Counted from the stretch's first letter, positions 54,301 through 63,073 are shown. The stretch: DNA of 64,000 nt from UTCHB3 sp964531325 (GCA_964531325.1 CAZHCW010000008.1:62001-126000); one strand, 5' to 3'. Numbers and translations are program-made. The notes: generated from the letters alone by a model not told the origin.

Positions 54301-55338
54301 GAGTTGATCGAGCCAGACAAGTGTATTTTTTGCGATCATCACCACATTTGGCATCCAATCGATGTCTTCAGTGAATCTCTCTTCTTCAACCATAAAACTG
54401 AGTTCAACATCATCGAGATCAACGGGAGGTTTTTGCCCTTTTTTTAATGCTGATTTCAGGCGATCGGCGTACTCTTTGTTGAAATCATATTTTGGAACCG
54501 GAGGTGTTCCCTTTCCTCCACCACCCTGAAACAATCTTGCATCTTCTTTTAATAAATCCGTCCCGAGAAGTACAAGATCTTCGAGTGGGAAGTCGATATC
54601 GAGGGGCCAAAAAGCTTTAAAACTTTTCAGTTGTTCAACTATTTGGTATGGATTTGAGAGGATTACCGATTCAAGTGCATCGAGCAGTGAAATTCCAAAA
54701 AAAGCGGCAGGTTCTTCTTTTTGGAAAAATGTTTTTGTCTCTTTTATTAATGTTTTGTAGGCTGTTTCTTCTTCAAGCGGGGCACTGTCAAACATCTCTT
54801 TAAGAGATTCAAAAGCCGGATTCAGATTTTCGAGATGAAGAATTATCAACTCTTCAATAACAATCTCTTTGTTGGCTTTATCTTCAGAATATCCGGCAAG
54901 GTATTCTTTTACAGTTAACTGTTTTTTGTAAACCGGGAGTGGGGGGAACAGTTCAACATATTTTTCGAGTACTTTTGTGAAATCGTCACCACCGAGCATT
55001 TCTGAAAGGTGATTCACAGTTCGGGAGAAAACCCCCGGATTCTGAATCTCTTCATAATTTCTCAGTACAATATGTATTAATTCGTGAAGCAGCCCAAGTG
55101 CATTAATCTGACCCGGTGTTACAAGTTTATCGGTGAGATTCTCTTCAGTCCTTTTTTTGTTGATCCTGGCTGCAAGCTGCCTTGATGCCGCAAAGTTAGC
55201 AACAATTAAAATACCGGTTTGAGAAAAAAGTTCTTCCTCAAATTCATATTTTACTCTGGCATCTTTAGAGACATGAAAATTGCGAACAGATCTGCCAAGC
55301 TGGCAACCTGCGTGTATCTCCTGTAGCCGTAAGATCAT
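51397..55338 (-). CDS. Large GH13 alpha-amylase-family protein with N-terminal HExxH domain and Lys-rich tail
   Basis: A 1313-aa protein with no signal peptide, so probably cytoplasmic. The N-terminal about 340 residues are helical and include HELIH (85-89), a zinc-peptidase-like HExxH. The GH13 barrel (about 360-830) shows DMVPNHTG, IIRFDAAMIL (nucleophile Asp), LLLAEAFW (acid/base Glu) and FMSNPDEETA. The last has Pro where most GH13 enzymes have His but keeps the Asp. A helical region and a Lys/Pro/Ala-rich tail resembling histone H1 end the protein. Likely a glucan-active enzyme of an uncharacterised GH13 branch. The ATG at 55338 has a TGGAG ribosome site; a TTG 36 nt upstream is less likely. 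Confidence 0.8.
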   Translation of the reverse strand: MILRLQEIHAGCQLGRSVRNFHVSKDARVKYEFEEELFSQTGILIVANFAASRQLAARINKKRTEENLTDKLVTPGQINALGLLHELIHIVLRNYEEIQNPGVFSRTVNHLSEMLGGDDFTKVLEKYVELFPPLPVYKKQLTVKEYLAGYSEDKANKEIVIEELIILHLENLNPAFESLKEMFDSAPLEEETAYKTLIKETKTFFQKEEPAAFFGISLLDALESVILSNPYQIVEQLKSFKAFWPLDIDFPLEDLVLLGTDLLKEDARLFQGGGGKGTPPVPKYDFNKEYADRLKSALKKGQKPPVDLDDVELSFMVEEERFTEDIDWMPNVVMIAKNTLVWLDQLSKKYSRKIDTLDKIPDEELDQLQQWNFNALWLIGVWERSNASAKIKQFCGNPEAASSAYSLFDYNIAHELGGDRAYENLRDRCGARGIRLASDMVPNHTGIYSRWIVDHPEYFIQAQEPPYPNYSFTGPNLSDNPDIELRIEDRYYTRQDAAVVFQHIDKRNGKIRYIYHGNDGTNMPWNDTAQLNLLDPVVREELIKTIQKVAKKFPIIRFDAAMILSKKHYQRLWFPQPGAGGAIPSRSDYAISKQTFHRMMPKEFWREVVDRFNEEMPNTLLLAEAFWLMEGYFVRSLGMHRVYNSAFMHMFMKEENDKYRSLIKNTIEFDPEILKRYVNFMSNPDEETAVNQFGKGDKYFGICVMMATLPGLPMFAHGQMEGFTEKYGMEYRKAYYNEHVDSHLVERHKKEIFPLLKKRYLFSTVKNFELFDFYDDYRHVNENVIAFTNKIGEERALVFFNNSFFRTAGKIKYSAGKRIKIQYIGGKQNEDNWEASNVEDQKVSPNELEYKPLSKALQLKRLDGYFYTFKDMITGMEYIRPGRDFDDEGYNITLNGYGYHVFVGFKEIFDVDGSYSRLNSFLHGQGTQSLSITLLELNLINVHHAVMEFLSKDILLELKKYAGLEADPQPDSEFSTTFAMRFGNILNHISDYKKVNINNNTVMSALKKDLMILQSYTNFITQLETGAKGPSRLDSYWLLSQKETRQVYSDILVLYTTVKRILLSIEEQTGEKPIDLYDSLLLEKAMWQSLIRLGDKYHEAKYEFDLLRILESTENVYTRKGVFNPEGKNETLDDPLPTITLLERKEVQKFIGVNDYHGIKYFSKEQFVQLMTWVYTLNGLRYAERTVRKNPDKAKDAVSTFKLFKTKEFNTVIKTMAIYVDELIDSALHSGFRLVPFVQSITGIHEKLIVEKTETSKTVKLVKKVKQSTKAKPASKKTVKPAVKKVKVKYSTPKVEKLDPPEIKKSTATKKKS

Positions 55339-55444
55339 CTTTAAACTCCAAATTTTCAACTTTTCAATGTGCAATATGCGGAAGAGCCCACTTCCGCTAA
55401 TATAGATAAATACAAGTTGAAAATTACTAAATTTTTCCCTTTTC

Positions 55445-56749
55445 TTAGTAGATTATTTGTTTGATTAGCTTCAACTTTTCGCACTTTTCAGGATTGAAGT
55501 TAATTGCTCTTAAAATCCTGGCTTTAACTGAAAGAATTTTATCCTCATTTTCACCCTCGATGTAACCAATTGATTGTCCTTTGTAATAAAAATCACCAAC
55601 TTTAGCTTTAAGGCAGAGTCCCGCTTTAAAATCGATATCATCTTCTTTTCTCATTCTACCTGCCCCAAGTTCTATGAGTGACATACCGATTTCATATCCA
55701 TCGATTGAATGGACATATCCCGTTGCCGGTGCGGCAATCAGTTCTTTGTATTTCGATTTTGGGTATTTTTCAGGGTTAACCACAACAGAAATGTCACCGC
55801 CCTGAGCCGATACCATCTCAAGGAATTTATCAAACGCTTTACCGGAAACGACCAGTTTTTTTGCCATATCCGCCCCCTCTTCAATGGTTTCAACTTTGCC
55901 GCCAATTTTTAACATGGCACCAGAAATCGCATAGGTGATCTCACAAAGATCTTCGATATGTTCCCCTCTTAATACATCAATCGATTCGTGAACTTCATTC
56001 CAGTTGCCCGACATAAAGCCAAGGGGCTGGCTCATCTCTGTGATCAGGGCAATTCCTTTTTTTCCAAATCCTTTTGCTATTCCAAGCAATGTTTCAGCAA
56101 GTTTCACCGAATCTTCGAAACTTTTCATAAATGCACCCGAACCCGTTTTCACATCAAGAACAAGTCCGTCGGTTCCTTCGGCAAGTTTTTTGCTCATGAT
56201 GCTGGCAGTTATCAATGGCATTGACGGTACAGTGCCTGTAACATCCCGAAGAGCATAAATAAGTTTATCAGCCGGTGCTATATCTGCAGTCTGTCCAATA
56301 ATCAGTGCTCCGGGTTCTCGAATCATGTTCCTGTAATCTTTAATACTAAGTCGGGTGTTGAAGCCGGGTATTGCCTCCATTTTATCGAGAGTACCTCCCG
56401 TGTGTCCTAATCCTCTGCCTGATATTTGGGGTACTTTCAGACCGGCGGCGGCAACAATTGGAGTAAGAATCAGGGTTGTTTTATCGCCGACACCACCTGT
56501 TGAGTGTTTACCGATTTTTTGTTCCGGGATATCTGACAGATCAACAATTGTTCCACTGTAAAGCATTGTTTTGGTGAGGGAAAGAATCTCCCTCTGTGTT
56601 AATCCCTTTAAAAAGATTGCCATTAGCAGAGCCGAGGCTTGATAGTCAGGAACCTCACCCGCAGTATAGGCTCCAATAAAAAATTCAATATCTTTGTCAG
56701 ACAGTTCATGACCGTCGCGTTTTTTGATAATTATTTCTACAGGGTTCAT
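55445..56749 (-). CDS. pdp: Pyrimidine-nucleoside / thymidine phosphorylase
   Basis: A 434-aa enzyme that splits thymidine, deoxyuridine or uridine with phosphate to give base and (deoxy)ribose-1-phosphate for salvage. The family signature SGRGLGHTGGTLDKMEAIPG is complete. The phosphate-binding loop KHSTGGVGDKTTL and the K/R/S substrate residues near VTGTVPSMPLITASIMSKKLAEG are also present. The length suits the dimeric NP-II family (deoA/pdp); substrate range cannot be decided from sequence. The ATG at 56749 has an AGGA site about 8 nt upstream, better than the TTG one codon before. It is divergent from the desaturase and 107 nt upstream of the GH13 gene. Confidence 0.94.
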   Translation of the reverse strand: MNPVEIIIKKRDGHELSDKDIEFFIGAYTAGEVPDYQASALLMAIFLKGLTQREILSLTKTMLYSGTIVDLSDIPEQKIGKHSTGGVGDKTTLILTPIVAAAGLKVPQISGRGLGHTGGTLDKMEAIPGFNTRLSIKDYRNMIREPGALIIGQTADIAPADKLIYALRDVTGTVPSMPLITASIMSKKLAEGTDGLVLDVKTGSGAFMKSFEDSVKLAETLLGIAKGFGKKGIALITEMSQPLGFMSGNWNEVHESIDVLRGEHIEDLCEITYAISGAMLKIGGKVETIEEGADMAKKLVVSGKAFDKFLEMVSAQGGDISVVVNPEKYPKSKYKELIAAPATGYVHSIDGYEIGMSLIELGAGRMRKEDDIDFKAGLCLKAKVGDFYYKGQSIGYIEGENEDKILSVKARILRAINFNPEKCEKLKLIKQIIY

Positions 56750-56944
56750 CAATTTTCCTTAAAATAAGAACTCAAATTTAACAAAAGATGTTGTAAAATC
56801 CTTTATTTCCACATTATTGAAAGTTTTGTAACTATTATTTATTCGCACATATCCTTATATTAAGGTTCTATCCTAAAAAATTCCCGTTATATATACTTTT
56901 AGTGAATAATTACGAAATCCCATATCTCCCGAAAGGTAAGTTAA

Positions 56945-57937
56945 ATGGAAGTTATTATCAAAGGCACAGTTTCTCAAGATAGTGAGAACCGGAGTAAAGC
57001 CGAGGTTCTCTCCTCTTTTGAGAACGAAGTAACTGAGATGATGGATGACCATCTGGCGAAAAGAAAACTTTGGTTTCCAAGTGATTTTCTGCCGTCAGAT
57101 GAAATAATGAGTGATGATCAACTTAAAAACCGTTCACTGCTACAGGAAAGAGCCAAAGGCATGGATGATGCAGTCAGAGTATCAGTAACTCTTGGACTGT
57201 TGACAGAAGAGGGTCTCCCCCATTTCCACCGCCTTATTGCCACTTATTTGGGTTACGAAAGCGTTTGGAGAAAATGGAATTCACTTTGGACTGCCGAGGA
57301 AGACCGTCATGGAGGAATTTTAAGAGATTACGCTCGCGATTCCCGGCTTTTTAATTTCAGATGTGTTGAAATTATGCAATATGCCTATCAAGAATCAGGT
57401 TTTAATCCCGAGTGGGATAAAGACCCATACCGTGTTTTTGCCTACACTTCACTTCAGGAGAGGGCAACGCAGGTGACTCATGGAAACACAGGCAAGGCTG
57501 CCGGAAAATATGACCCCACTTTACAGGGAATTCTTTCGAGCATCGCATCTGATGAAGCCCGCCACTATGCATTTTATCGTAAAGTTATGAAAATGATTCT
57601 TGCTATCGATCCCAATCGCGCGCTCGAGTCTGCTTTAGCAATTTTACCTTCGATCGAAATGCCCGGATTAAGTATGCCAAACTTCAAAGATATGGCTGAT
57701 GTGGTAAGAAGATCAGGTATTTATGGTCCATGGGACTATAAAAAGATCGTCGAAGATGTCCTTGATTTCTGGGAAATTGAAACAATGACAGGACTAAACG
57801 AAACCGGTAGAAAAGCACAAGAAAAACTGCTTGCCATCCCAAAAAGGCTTAAACAAGTGGCTGAGTATATCGACAGAAAAGTGGATACAAAATCATTCTC
57901 TTTCGATTTCATTTACCACAGAGTCTTTGCTATTTAA
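56945..57937 (+). CDS. Acyl-ACP desaturase (soluble diiron type)
   Basis: A 330-aa ferritin-like diiron enzyme that introduces a double bond into acyl chains on acyl carrier protein, using O2 and ferredoxin. The two metal motifs are EEDRH (118-122) and DEARH (203-207), with a further ligand Glu172 in LQERATQVTHG. The FRCVEIMQYAYQES and YDPTLQGILSSI segments also follow the family. It implies access to oxygen, at least at times, and unsaturated membrane lipids made by the aerobic route. Monocistronic by spacing; an AAAGG site precedes the ATG. A ferredoxin partner is not encoded nearby. Confidence 0.94.
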   Translation: MEVIIKGTVSQDSENRSKAEVLSSFENEVTEMMDDHLAKRKLWFPSDFLPSDEIMSDDQLKNRSLLQERAKGMDDAVRVSVTLGLLTEEGLPHFHRLIATYLGYESVWRKWNSLWTAEEDRHGGILRDYARDSRLFNFRCVEIMQYAYQESGFNPEWDKDPYRVFAYTSLQERATQVTHGNTGKAAGKYDPTLQGILSSIASDEARHYAFYRKVMKMILAIDPNRALESALAILPSIEMPGLSMPNFKDMADVVRRSGIYGPWDYKKIVEDVLDFWEIETMTGLNETGRKAQEKLLAIPKRLKQVAEYIDRKVDTKSFSFDFIYHRVFAI

Positions 57938-58013
57938 TATAAAATTATTTATAACTATTAGCTGTTATTGAATCATTTTTTGTAGCCATTAAAATTGGTT
58001 ATTTTTGTATCTT

Positions 58014-59369
58014 ATGAATTTCAAAGAAGATACAATAACAGCTATAGTTACTCCTCCGGGAGTTGGTGCAATATCGGTGATCCGGGTTAGTGGTCAGGAT
58101 TCCATTCCTGCTGTTGATCGGATATTCTCCGGCAGTTCACCTCTTTCCAAAGCCCTTTCACATACTCTCAAATATGGAAAAATTGTAACCCCGGGTGGAG
58201 AAATCATCGATGATGTGGTTGTTTCCATTTTTAGGTCACCCAAATCATACACCGGTGAAGACTCCGTTGAGATATCATGCCATGGCAATCCGAACATAAC
58301 AAGAAGAATCACAGAACTTCTCTATGATCTTGGTATAAGAAATGCCGAACCCGGTGAGTTTACCAAAAGGGCTTTTCTGAATGGAAGATTAGACCTCTCG
58401 CAGGCAGAAGCTGTAATGGAGTTGATCTCTGCGAGATCGGATGCTTCATTAAAAGGAGCGAGGAATCAACTGGATGGTTTGATTTCATCAAAAGTTAATT
58501 CCCTCCGGTATATGCTTGTGAATACTTCGTCGCTGGTTGAACTGGAACTCGACTTTGCCGAAGAGGATATTGAGTTTGTTGATCATTCCGAACTGACAAA
58601 ACGAATTACCAATATAATCCACGAACTCGATAATCTGCTTTCCACTTATGCGTTTGGGAGAGTAGTCAGGGATGGAGTGAATGTTGCACTTGTTGGCCAA
58701 CCTAATGTTGGTAAATCCTCCCTTCTCAACTATCTGCTAAAAGAGTACCGGGCAATTGTGAGTTCCATCCCCGGAACAACGAGAGACATCATTAGAGAAG
58801 AAGTTGTGATAGATGGCGTTCTCTATCGACTCTTTGATACTGCCGGTATAAGAGAGACAAATGATGAAATTGAAATTGAAGGTGTAAGAAGAAGTCGGGA
58901 AGCTGTACAAAACGCTGATCTTGTTCTGTTTATAAACGATGTGGTGCAAAATATCTCTGTAGATCTCTATGAAGAGATCAGTAAACTGACCGATGAAAAA
59001 AAGATTATTGTTGTACTGAACAAAGTTGACATTAAACACTCTTCCCTGCTTAAAGCTGATGTAGCGATATCAGCAAAAACGGGAGAAGGGATAAATACCC
59101 TTTTCGATTTGCTAAAAGAAAAAGCCCTGGGTTCAGAATCTTATTCAGAAAAAGGGGCTGTGGTTTCCAATATTAGGCATTACAACTGCCTGAAACGGGC
59201 AAAAAACAACCTCGAGGCTGCGCTTGACTCGTGCCACAACAACTTAAGTGGCGAATTTATAGCCGTTGACCTTAGAAATGCTGAAAATTCGCTCGCTGAG
59301 ATTACCGGTGAAATCACCACCGACGACATTCTTAACAACATCTTTATGCACTTCTGCATCGGAAAATGA
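58014..59369 (+). CDS. mnmE: tRNA modification GTPase MnmE
   Basis: A 451-aa GTPase that works with MnmG to build 5-carboxymethylaminomethyl-uridine at the wobble base. The N-terminal tetrahydrofolate-binding domain is followed by the helical domain with the inserted G domain: G1 GQPNVGKSSLLN, G3 DTAGIRET, G4 NKVD. The C-terminal CIGK tetrapeptide, which carries the essential cysteine, ends the protein. The ATG at 58014 gives the usual N-terminus (DTITAIVTPPG); a TTG nine bases upstream is in frame but less likely. Its partner mnmG starts 190 bp downstream. Confidence 0.97.
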   Translation: MNFKEDTITAIVTPPGVGAISVIRVSGQDSIPAVDRIFSGSSPLSKALSHTLKYGKIVTPGGEIIDDVVVSIFRSPKSYTGEDSVEISCHGNPNITRRITELLYDLGIRNAEPGEFTKRAFLNGRLDLSQAEAVMELISARSDASLKGARNQLDGLISSKVNSLRYMLVNTSSLVELELDFAEEDIEFVDHSELTKRITNIIHELDNLLSTYAFGRVVRDGVNVALVGQPNVGKSSLLNYLLKEYRAIVSSIPGTTRDIIREEVVIDGVLYRLFDTAGIRETNDEIEIEGVRRSREAVQNADLVLFINDVVQNISVDLYEEISKLTDEKKIIVVLNKVDIKHSSLLKADVAISAKTGEGINTLFDLLKEKALGSESYSEKGAVVSNIRHYNCLKRAKNNLEAALDSCHNNLSGEFIAVDLRNAENSLAEITGEITTDDILNNIFMHFCIGK

Positions 59370-59473
59370 GTACGATTTACAACCAGGAGTACCTAAATTA
59401 CATGAGAAAAGAGCTCCGCAATAACGCAACTCCCACCGAAACTCTGCTTTGGGGTGTAATTTGTTTCACATGA
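59366..59473 (+). pseudogene. Truncated DUF559-type endonuclease-like gene start
   Basis: A 35-codon frame begins with an ATG overlapping the mnmE stop (ATGA) and reads MSTIYNQEYLNYMRKELRNN, then ATPTETLLWGVIC before TGA. The RKELRNNATPTETLLW stretch matches the start of DUF559 proteins (RxLRxxxTPxExxLW), which are about 120 residues long and related to very-short-patch-repair nucleases. The remaining about 85 residues are missing. The stop codon lies inside the first parS-like palindrome, so the gene was cut there. Likely a deletion remnant. Confidence 0.6.
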
Positions 59474-59477
59474 AACA
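59462..59477. other. parS-like ParB-binding palindrome, copy 1
   Basis: TGTTTCACATGAAACA differs from the bacterial chromosomal parS consensus TGTTTCACGTGAAACA by one central base and keeps both 7-bp arms. It lies in the mnmE-mnmG gap, a usual place for parS because parA/parB often sit near mnmG and rsmG by the replication origin. A second identical copy lies 68 bp downstream. Confidence 0.65.
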
Positions 59478-59529
59478 ATTTAATTGATAGACTATTTTTT
59501 TAACCGTTGAACAAACAACTATTTTAACT

Positions 59530-59545
59530 TGTTTCACATGAAACA
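59530..59545. other. parS-like ParB-binding palindrome, copy 2
   Basis: Identical 16-bp sequence to the copy at 59462, ending 14 bp before the mnmG start codon. Two exact copies in one short gap argue against chance. The spacing of 68 bp (start to start) is close to 6.5 helical turns. Because it is so near the mnmG start, ParB bound here could also affect mnmG expression, which is speculation. Confidence 0.65.
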
Positions 59546-59559
59546 TTCGACACAGGTAT

Positions 59560-61437
59560 ATGAGAAAATTTGATGTTATAGTTATAGGTGGCGGACATGC
59601 CGGAATTGAAGCTTCGGTAGCTGCCGCAAGGATGGGATGTAAAACTGCGCTCGTCACGATGGATAAGTTTGCCACAGGAAGACTTTCTTGCAACCCCGCA
59701 ATTGGTGGTACTGCAAAAGGGCACCTTGTAAGAGAGGTTGATGCCCTTGGTGGTGTTATGGGAGAAATTGCCGATCGTTCAGGAATACAATTTAGAATGC
59801 TCAACCGGAGTAAAGGTCCTGCGGTGTGGTCACCAAGAAGCCAAAACGACAGAACCCTCTACAGCTCAGTCGCTCTCGAGGTGGTTGAAAGAACTCCCAA
59901 TCTTGAAATAATAGCTGAGTCAATAACTGAAATTGTTATTGAAAATGGAGCTATTCAGGGTGTAAAAACTGCAAATGGTGATGAAATTGGAGCACAGGCG
60001 GTAGTCATCTGTTCAGGCACTTTCCTTAATGGTTTAATGCACACAGGATTAAACTCAACTCCCGGTGGAAGATTTGGAGAACAACCGGCAACAGGGATTA
60101 CAGAATCTCTGCTTAAGGTTGGATTTGAAACAGGAAGACTAAAAACAGGAACACCTCCACGACTGCATAAAGACTCAATTGACTGGAGTATTCTCGAAGA
60201 GCAACCTGGTGATGAAAACCCTCAACCATTTTCAAATAAAACCGACAGATCACAGTTCCCAATGTTACCCCAGATTTCCTGTCACTTAACTTACACAGAC
60301 AGTGTTGTTCATAAAATCCTCGAAAAAGGATTCTCCCGTTCACCTATGTTTACAGGTTTAATACACGGAACAGGCCCAAGATACTGTCCTTCCATTGAGG
60401 ATAAAATAGTTCGTTTTTCCGACAAACCAAGACACCAGTTGTTTCTTGAACCCGAAGGTCTTGACTCGGAGTTAATCTATGTTAATGGCTTTTCCACATC
60501 ACTTCCTGCTGAGATTCAACTTGAAGCTCTGAGGTCGATGAAAGGTCTTGAAAATGCAGATATGATAAGACCCGGTTATGCTGTTGAATACGACTACTTC
60601 CCACCCCATCAAATTGATTTAACAATGGAGACCAAACTTGTAAAAGGTCTCTATTTTGCAGGACAAATAAACGGTACCTCGGGGTATGAAGAAGCCGCTG
60701 CTCAGGGTTTGATGGCAGGAATTAATGCTGCACTGAAAATTAAAAAAGAGGGCGAACTGGTTCTGAAAAGAAGTGAAGCTTATATTGCTGTTTTAATTGA
60801 CGATCTCGTGGGGAAATCCACCACTGAGCCCTACCGTATGTTCACTTCGAGGGCAGAACACAGATTGTTACTAAGGCAGGATAATGCCGATATCCGTCTC
60901 TCAGGTCTTGGAAACCAAATCGGGCTTGTCTCCGATGATGAACTTAAACGGGTAAAAATTAAAGAAGGTAAAATAAATAAAGGTATTCAACTTTCCAAAG
61001 AATTAAAACTTAAACCGGAAAAGATCAACTCCTATCTCTCATCCATTGGTTCATCTGAAATAAAATTTACCGAGTTTTTTGAGAAGATTATAAAAAGACC
61101 GGAAGTGACAACCGCAGACCTTGGAAAACTGCTTACTTCTGAAAATTCACCGGAATTAAAAGAAATACTTGACGATCCGGAACTTGCCTTGCAGATAGAG
61201 CTTGCTGTGAAGTATGAAGGATATATCCAAAGGCAATATGAAACAGTAGGCAGGCTTGAAAAGTATGAAGAACTGGTAATTCCTGTAACTCTCGATTACG
61301 CAAAAATATCTTCACTTTCCGCTGAAGGAAGAGAGAAACTTTCAAAAGTAAAACCGAGAAATATTGGTCAGGCATCACGGATTTCCGGAGTTACTCCATC
61401 AGATATTTCTATCTTAATGGTATATTTGCATAAGTAA
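59560..61437 (+). CDS. mnmG: tRNA uridine modification enzyme MnmG (GidA)
   Basis: A 625-aa FAD-dependent partner of MnmE. It has the N-terminal dinucleotide fold GGGHAGIEAS, the GRLSCNPAIGG segment, MLNRSKGPAVWSPRSQ, and the FAD-contact region YFAGQINGTSGYEEAAAQG. The C-terminal helical domain binds MnmE. Full length for the family. The start follows the second parS-like site by 14 bp. rsmG begins 20 bp after its stop, the classical gidA-gidB order. Confidence 0.98.
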   Translation: MRKFDVIVIGGGHAGIEASVAAARMGCKTALVTMDKFATGRLSCNPAIGGTAKGHLVREVDALGGVMGEIADRSGIQFRMLNRSKGPAVWSPRSQNDRTLYSSVALEVVERTPNLEIIAESITEIVIENGAIQGVKTANGDEIGAQAVVICSGTFLNGLMHTGLNSTPGGRFGEQPATGITESLLKVGFETGRLKTGTPPRLHKDSIDWSILEEQPGDENPQPFSNKTDRSQFPMLPQISCHLTYTDSVVHKILEKGFSRSPMFTGLIHGTGPRYCPSIEDKIVRFSDKPRHQLFLEPEGLDSELIYVNGFSTSLPAEIQLEALRSMKGLENADMIRPGYAVEYDYFPPHQIDLTMETKLVKGLYFAGQINGTSGYEEAAAQGLMAGINAALKIKKEGELVLKRSEAYIAVLIDDLVGKSTTEPYRMFTSRAEHRLLLRQDNADIRLSGLGNQIGLVSDDELKRVKIKEGKINKGIQLSKELKLKPEKINSYLSSIGSSEIKFTEFFEKIIKRPEVTTADLGKLLTSENSPELKEILDDPELALQIELAVKYEGYIQRQYETVGRLEKYEELVIPVTLDYAKISSLSAEGREKLSKVKPRNIGQASRISGVTPSDISILMVYLHK

Positions 61438-61457
61438 TTTGTGATATTTCGGAGATC

Positions 61458-62141
61458 TTGTTGATATCAATTGAAACTTATCAAAGGCAGCTGACCCATC
61501 TCTTTTGGGAGAATAATCAAAACCCCGATGAAGGTACTCTTAGCAGGCTGGCTTATTTTACAGCACTGCTGTCAAAAAGAAACGAAGTTATAAATCTTGT
61601 TTCGCGAAAAGATATTGAAAACATCGTTGAAAATCATGTTTTTATCTCCGCATTAATAACAAAATTTATACCGGAGCGAGCAACTTCATTTCTTGATATC
61701 GGCACCGGCGGCGGCCTTCCGGGAATCCCGTTTGCTATTATGCGCCCCGATCTCAATGGCGTTCTTGTTGACTCAATCACCAAAAAGATAAACGCGGTTA
61801 ACGAATTTAAAGAAAAATTGATGTTGAGCAATGTCGTTGTTGAAAACAGCAGAGTTGAATCGGTGGATTTTGTTAAAACCTACTCGAGAAAGTTTGACTT
61901 GATCATCAGCCGCGCAACAGTTGATTTGCTTACTCTTGTGCAATATTCAATTCCCCTGATAAAAGATAAAGCTGCAATGCTGCTGATAAAAGGGGGCGAC
62001 ATCACCGACGAATTTGAAACTGCAAAAGCAAAATATGGTTATATGTTCAAAAGATCAACCGTCTATGAACTCAGATATAATCCAACAAACACCAAAAACG
62101 AAAAAGGTAAAAAATTAGTTTACCTGGAGTTATATAGATGA
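61458..62141 (+). CDS. rsmG: 16S rRNA (guanine-N7) methyltransferase RsmG (GidB)
   Basis: A 227-aa SAM-dependent enzyme that methylates G527 of 16S rRNA. The SAM loop FLDIGTGGGLPGIPFAI is intact and followed by VDSITKKINAV and the catalytic-region ISRATVDL. It must start at a TTG: no ATG lies near the N-terminus, and a GGAG ribosome site (61451-61454) lies just before the tandem TTGs at 61458 and 61461. The first gives MLISIETYQRQL; the second has the better spacing. It overlaps murQ by 4 nt. Confidence 0.94.
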   Translation: MLISIETYQRQLTHLFWENNQNPDEGTLSRLAYFTALLSKRNEVINLVSRKDIENIVENHVFISALITKFIPERATSFLDIGTGGGLPGIPFAIMRPDLNGVLVDSITKKINAVNEFKEKLMLSNVVVENSRVESVDFVKTYSRKFDLIISRATVDLLTLVQYSIPLIKDKAAMLLIKGGDITDEFETAKAKYGYMFKRSTVYELRYNPTNTKNEKGKKLVYLELYR

Positions 62142-63073
62142 TCCTTAACGGAACAGACCAATCGCTTTTTAAAGAAATTGCCAACCTCGCAACCGAACAA
62201 CGCAATCCCCGTTCGATGGAAATTGATGCTGCTTCGGTCTCTGAAATACTTAGAATCATAAACGAAGAAGATAAACTTGTTCCTCTGGCAGTGGAACGGG
62301 AACTTCCTTTTATCGCACAGGCAGTTGAAGTTATTGTATCAGCCTTTAAAAAGGGTGGCAGACTTCTTTATTTCGGTGCCGGAACTTCCGGAAGACTTGG
62401 GGTAGTGGATGCTTCTGAATGCCCGCCAACTTTTGGTACACCTTTTGGGATGATCGAAGGTTATATAGCCGGAGGTAAAGAAGCTATGTTCACGGCACAG
62501 GAAGGTGCTGAAGATCATGAAATTAATGGTGCTAATGATGTAATTTTGGCTAAAGTGACGGATAAAGATGTTGTGTGTGGAATTGCAGCCAGTCGCAGAA
62601 CACCCTATGTAATAGGCGCAGTGAAAAAGGCCAAAGAAATAGGTGCTGCCACGATTTATGTAACCTGCACTCCAAGAGATAGCTTTAACATTGAAGCGGT
62701 TGATATTCCTATATGTCCCTATGTAGGGCCTGAAGTGGTAATGGGTTCAACCAGAATGAAAAGTGGAACTGCCCAAAAACTTGTTCTCAATATGCTCACA
62801 ACCACCTCGTTAATAAGAATGGGGAAGGTTTATGAAAACATGATGATCGATCTCCAGATGACTAATAAAAAACTTGTGGAGAGAGCAAAAAGAGTAGTGA
62901 TGACTATAACAGGTTTAAGTTACGATGAAGCGACCGTCTATCTTGAAGATGCCGGTGGACATGTAAAAACTGCTTTGGTGATGATCAAAGCAAATGTTGA
63001 TGCAACAGAAGCAAAAAGAAGATTGGAACTCGCAGAGGGCTTTGTAAGAAAAGCCATTGAATTAGTTGATTAA
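62138..63073 (+). CDS. murQ: N-acetylmuramic acid 6-phosphate etherase MurQ
   Basis: A 311-aa SIS-domain enzyme that cleaves the lactyl ether of MurNAc-6-phosphate to GlcNAc-6-phosphate during cell-wall recycling. The family start (TEQRNPRSMEID), GAGTSGRLGVVDASECPPTFG, the catalytic-region EGAEDHEING, and MGSTRMKSGTAQKLVLNM are all present. It overlaps rsmG (ATGA). Its inclusion in an mnmG-rsmG operon is less common than parA/parB at this place. The kinase that makes MurNAc-6-P is not seen here. Confidence 0.96.
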   Translation: MILNGTDQSLFKEIANLATEQRNPRSMEIDAASVSEILRIINEEDKLVPLAVERELPFIAQAVEVIVSAFKKGGRLLYFGAGTSGRLGVVDASECPPTFGTPFGMIEGYIAGGKEAMFTAQEGAEDHEINGANDVILAKVTDKDVVCGIAASRRTPYVIGAVKKAKEIGAATIYVTCTPRDSFNIEAVDIPICPYVGPEVVMGSTRMKSGTAQKLVLNMLTTTSLIRMGKVYENMMIDLQMTNKKLVERAKRVVMTITGLSYDEATVYLEDAGGHVKTALVMIKANVDATEAKRRLELAEGFVRKAIELVD

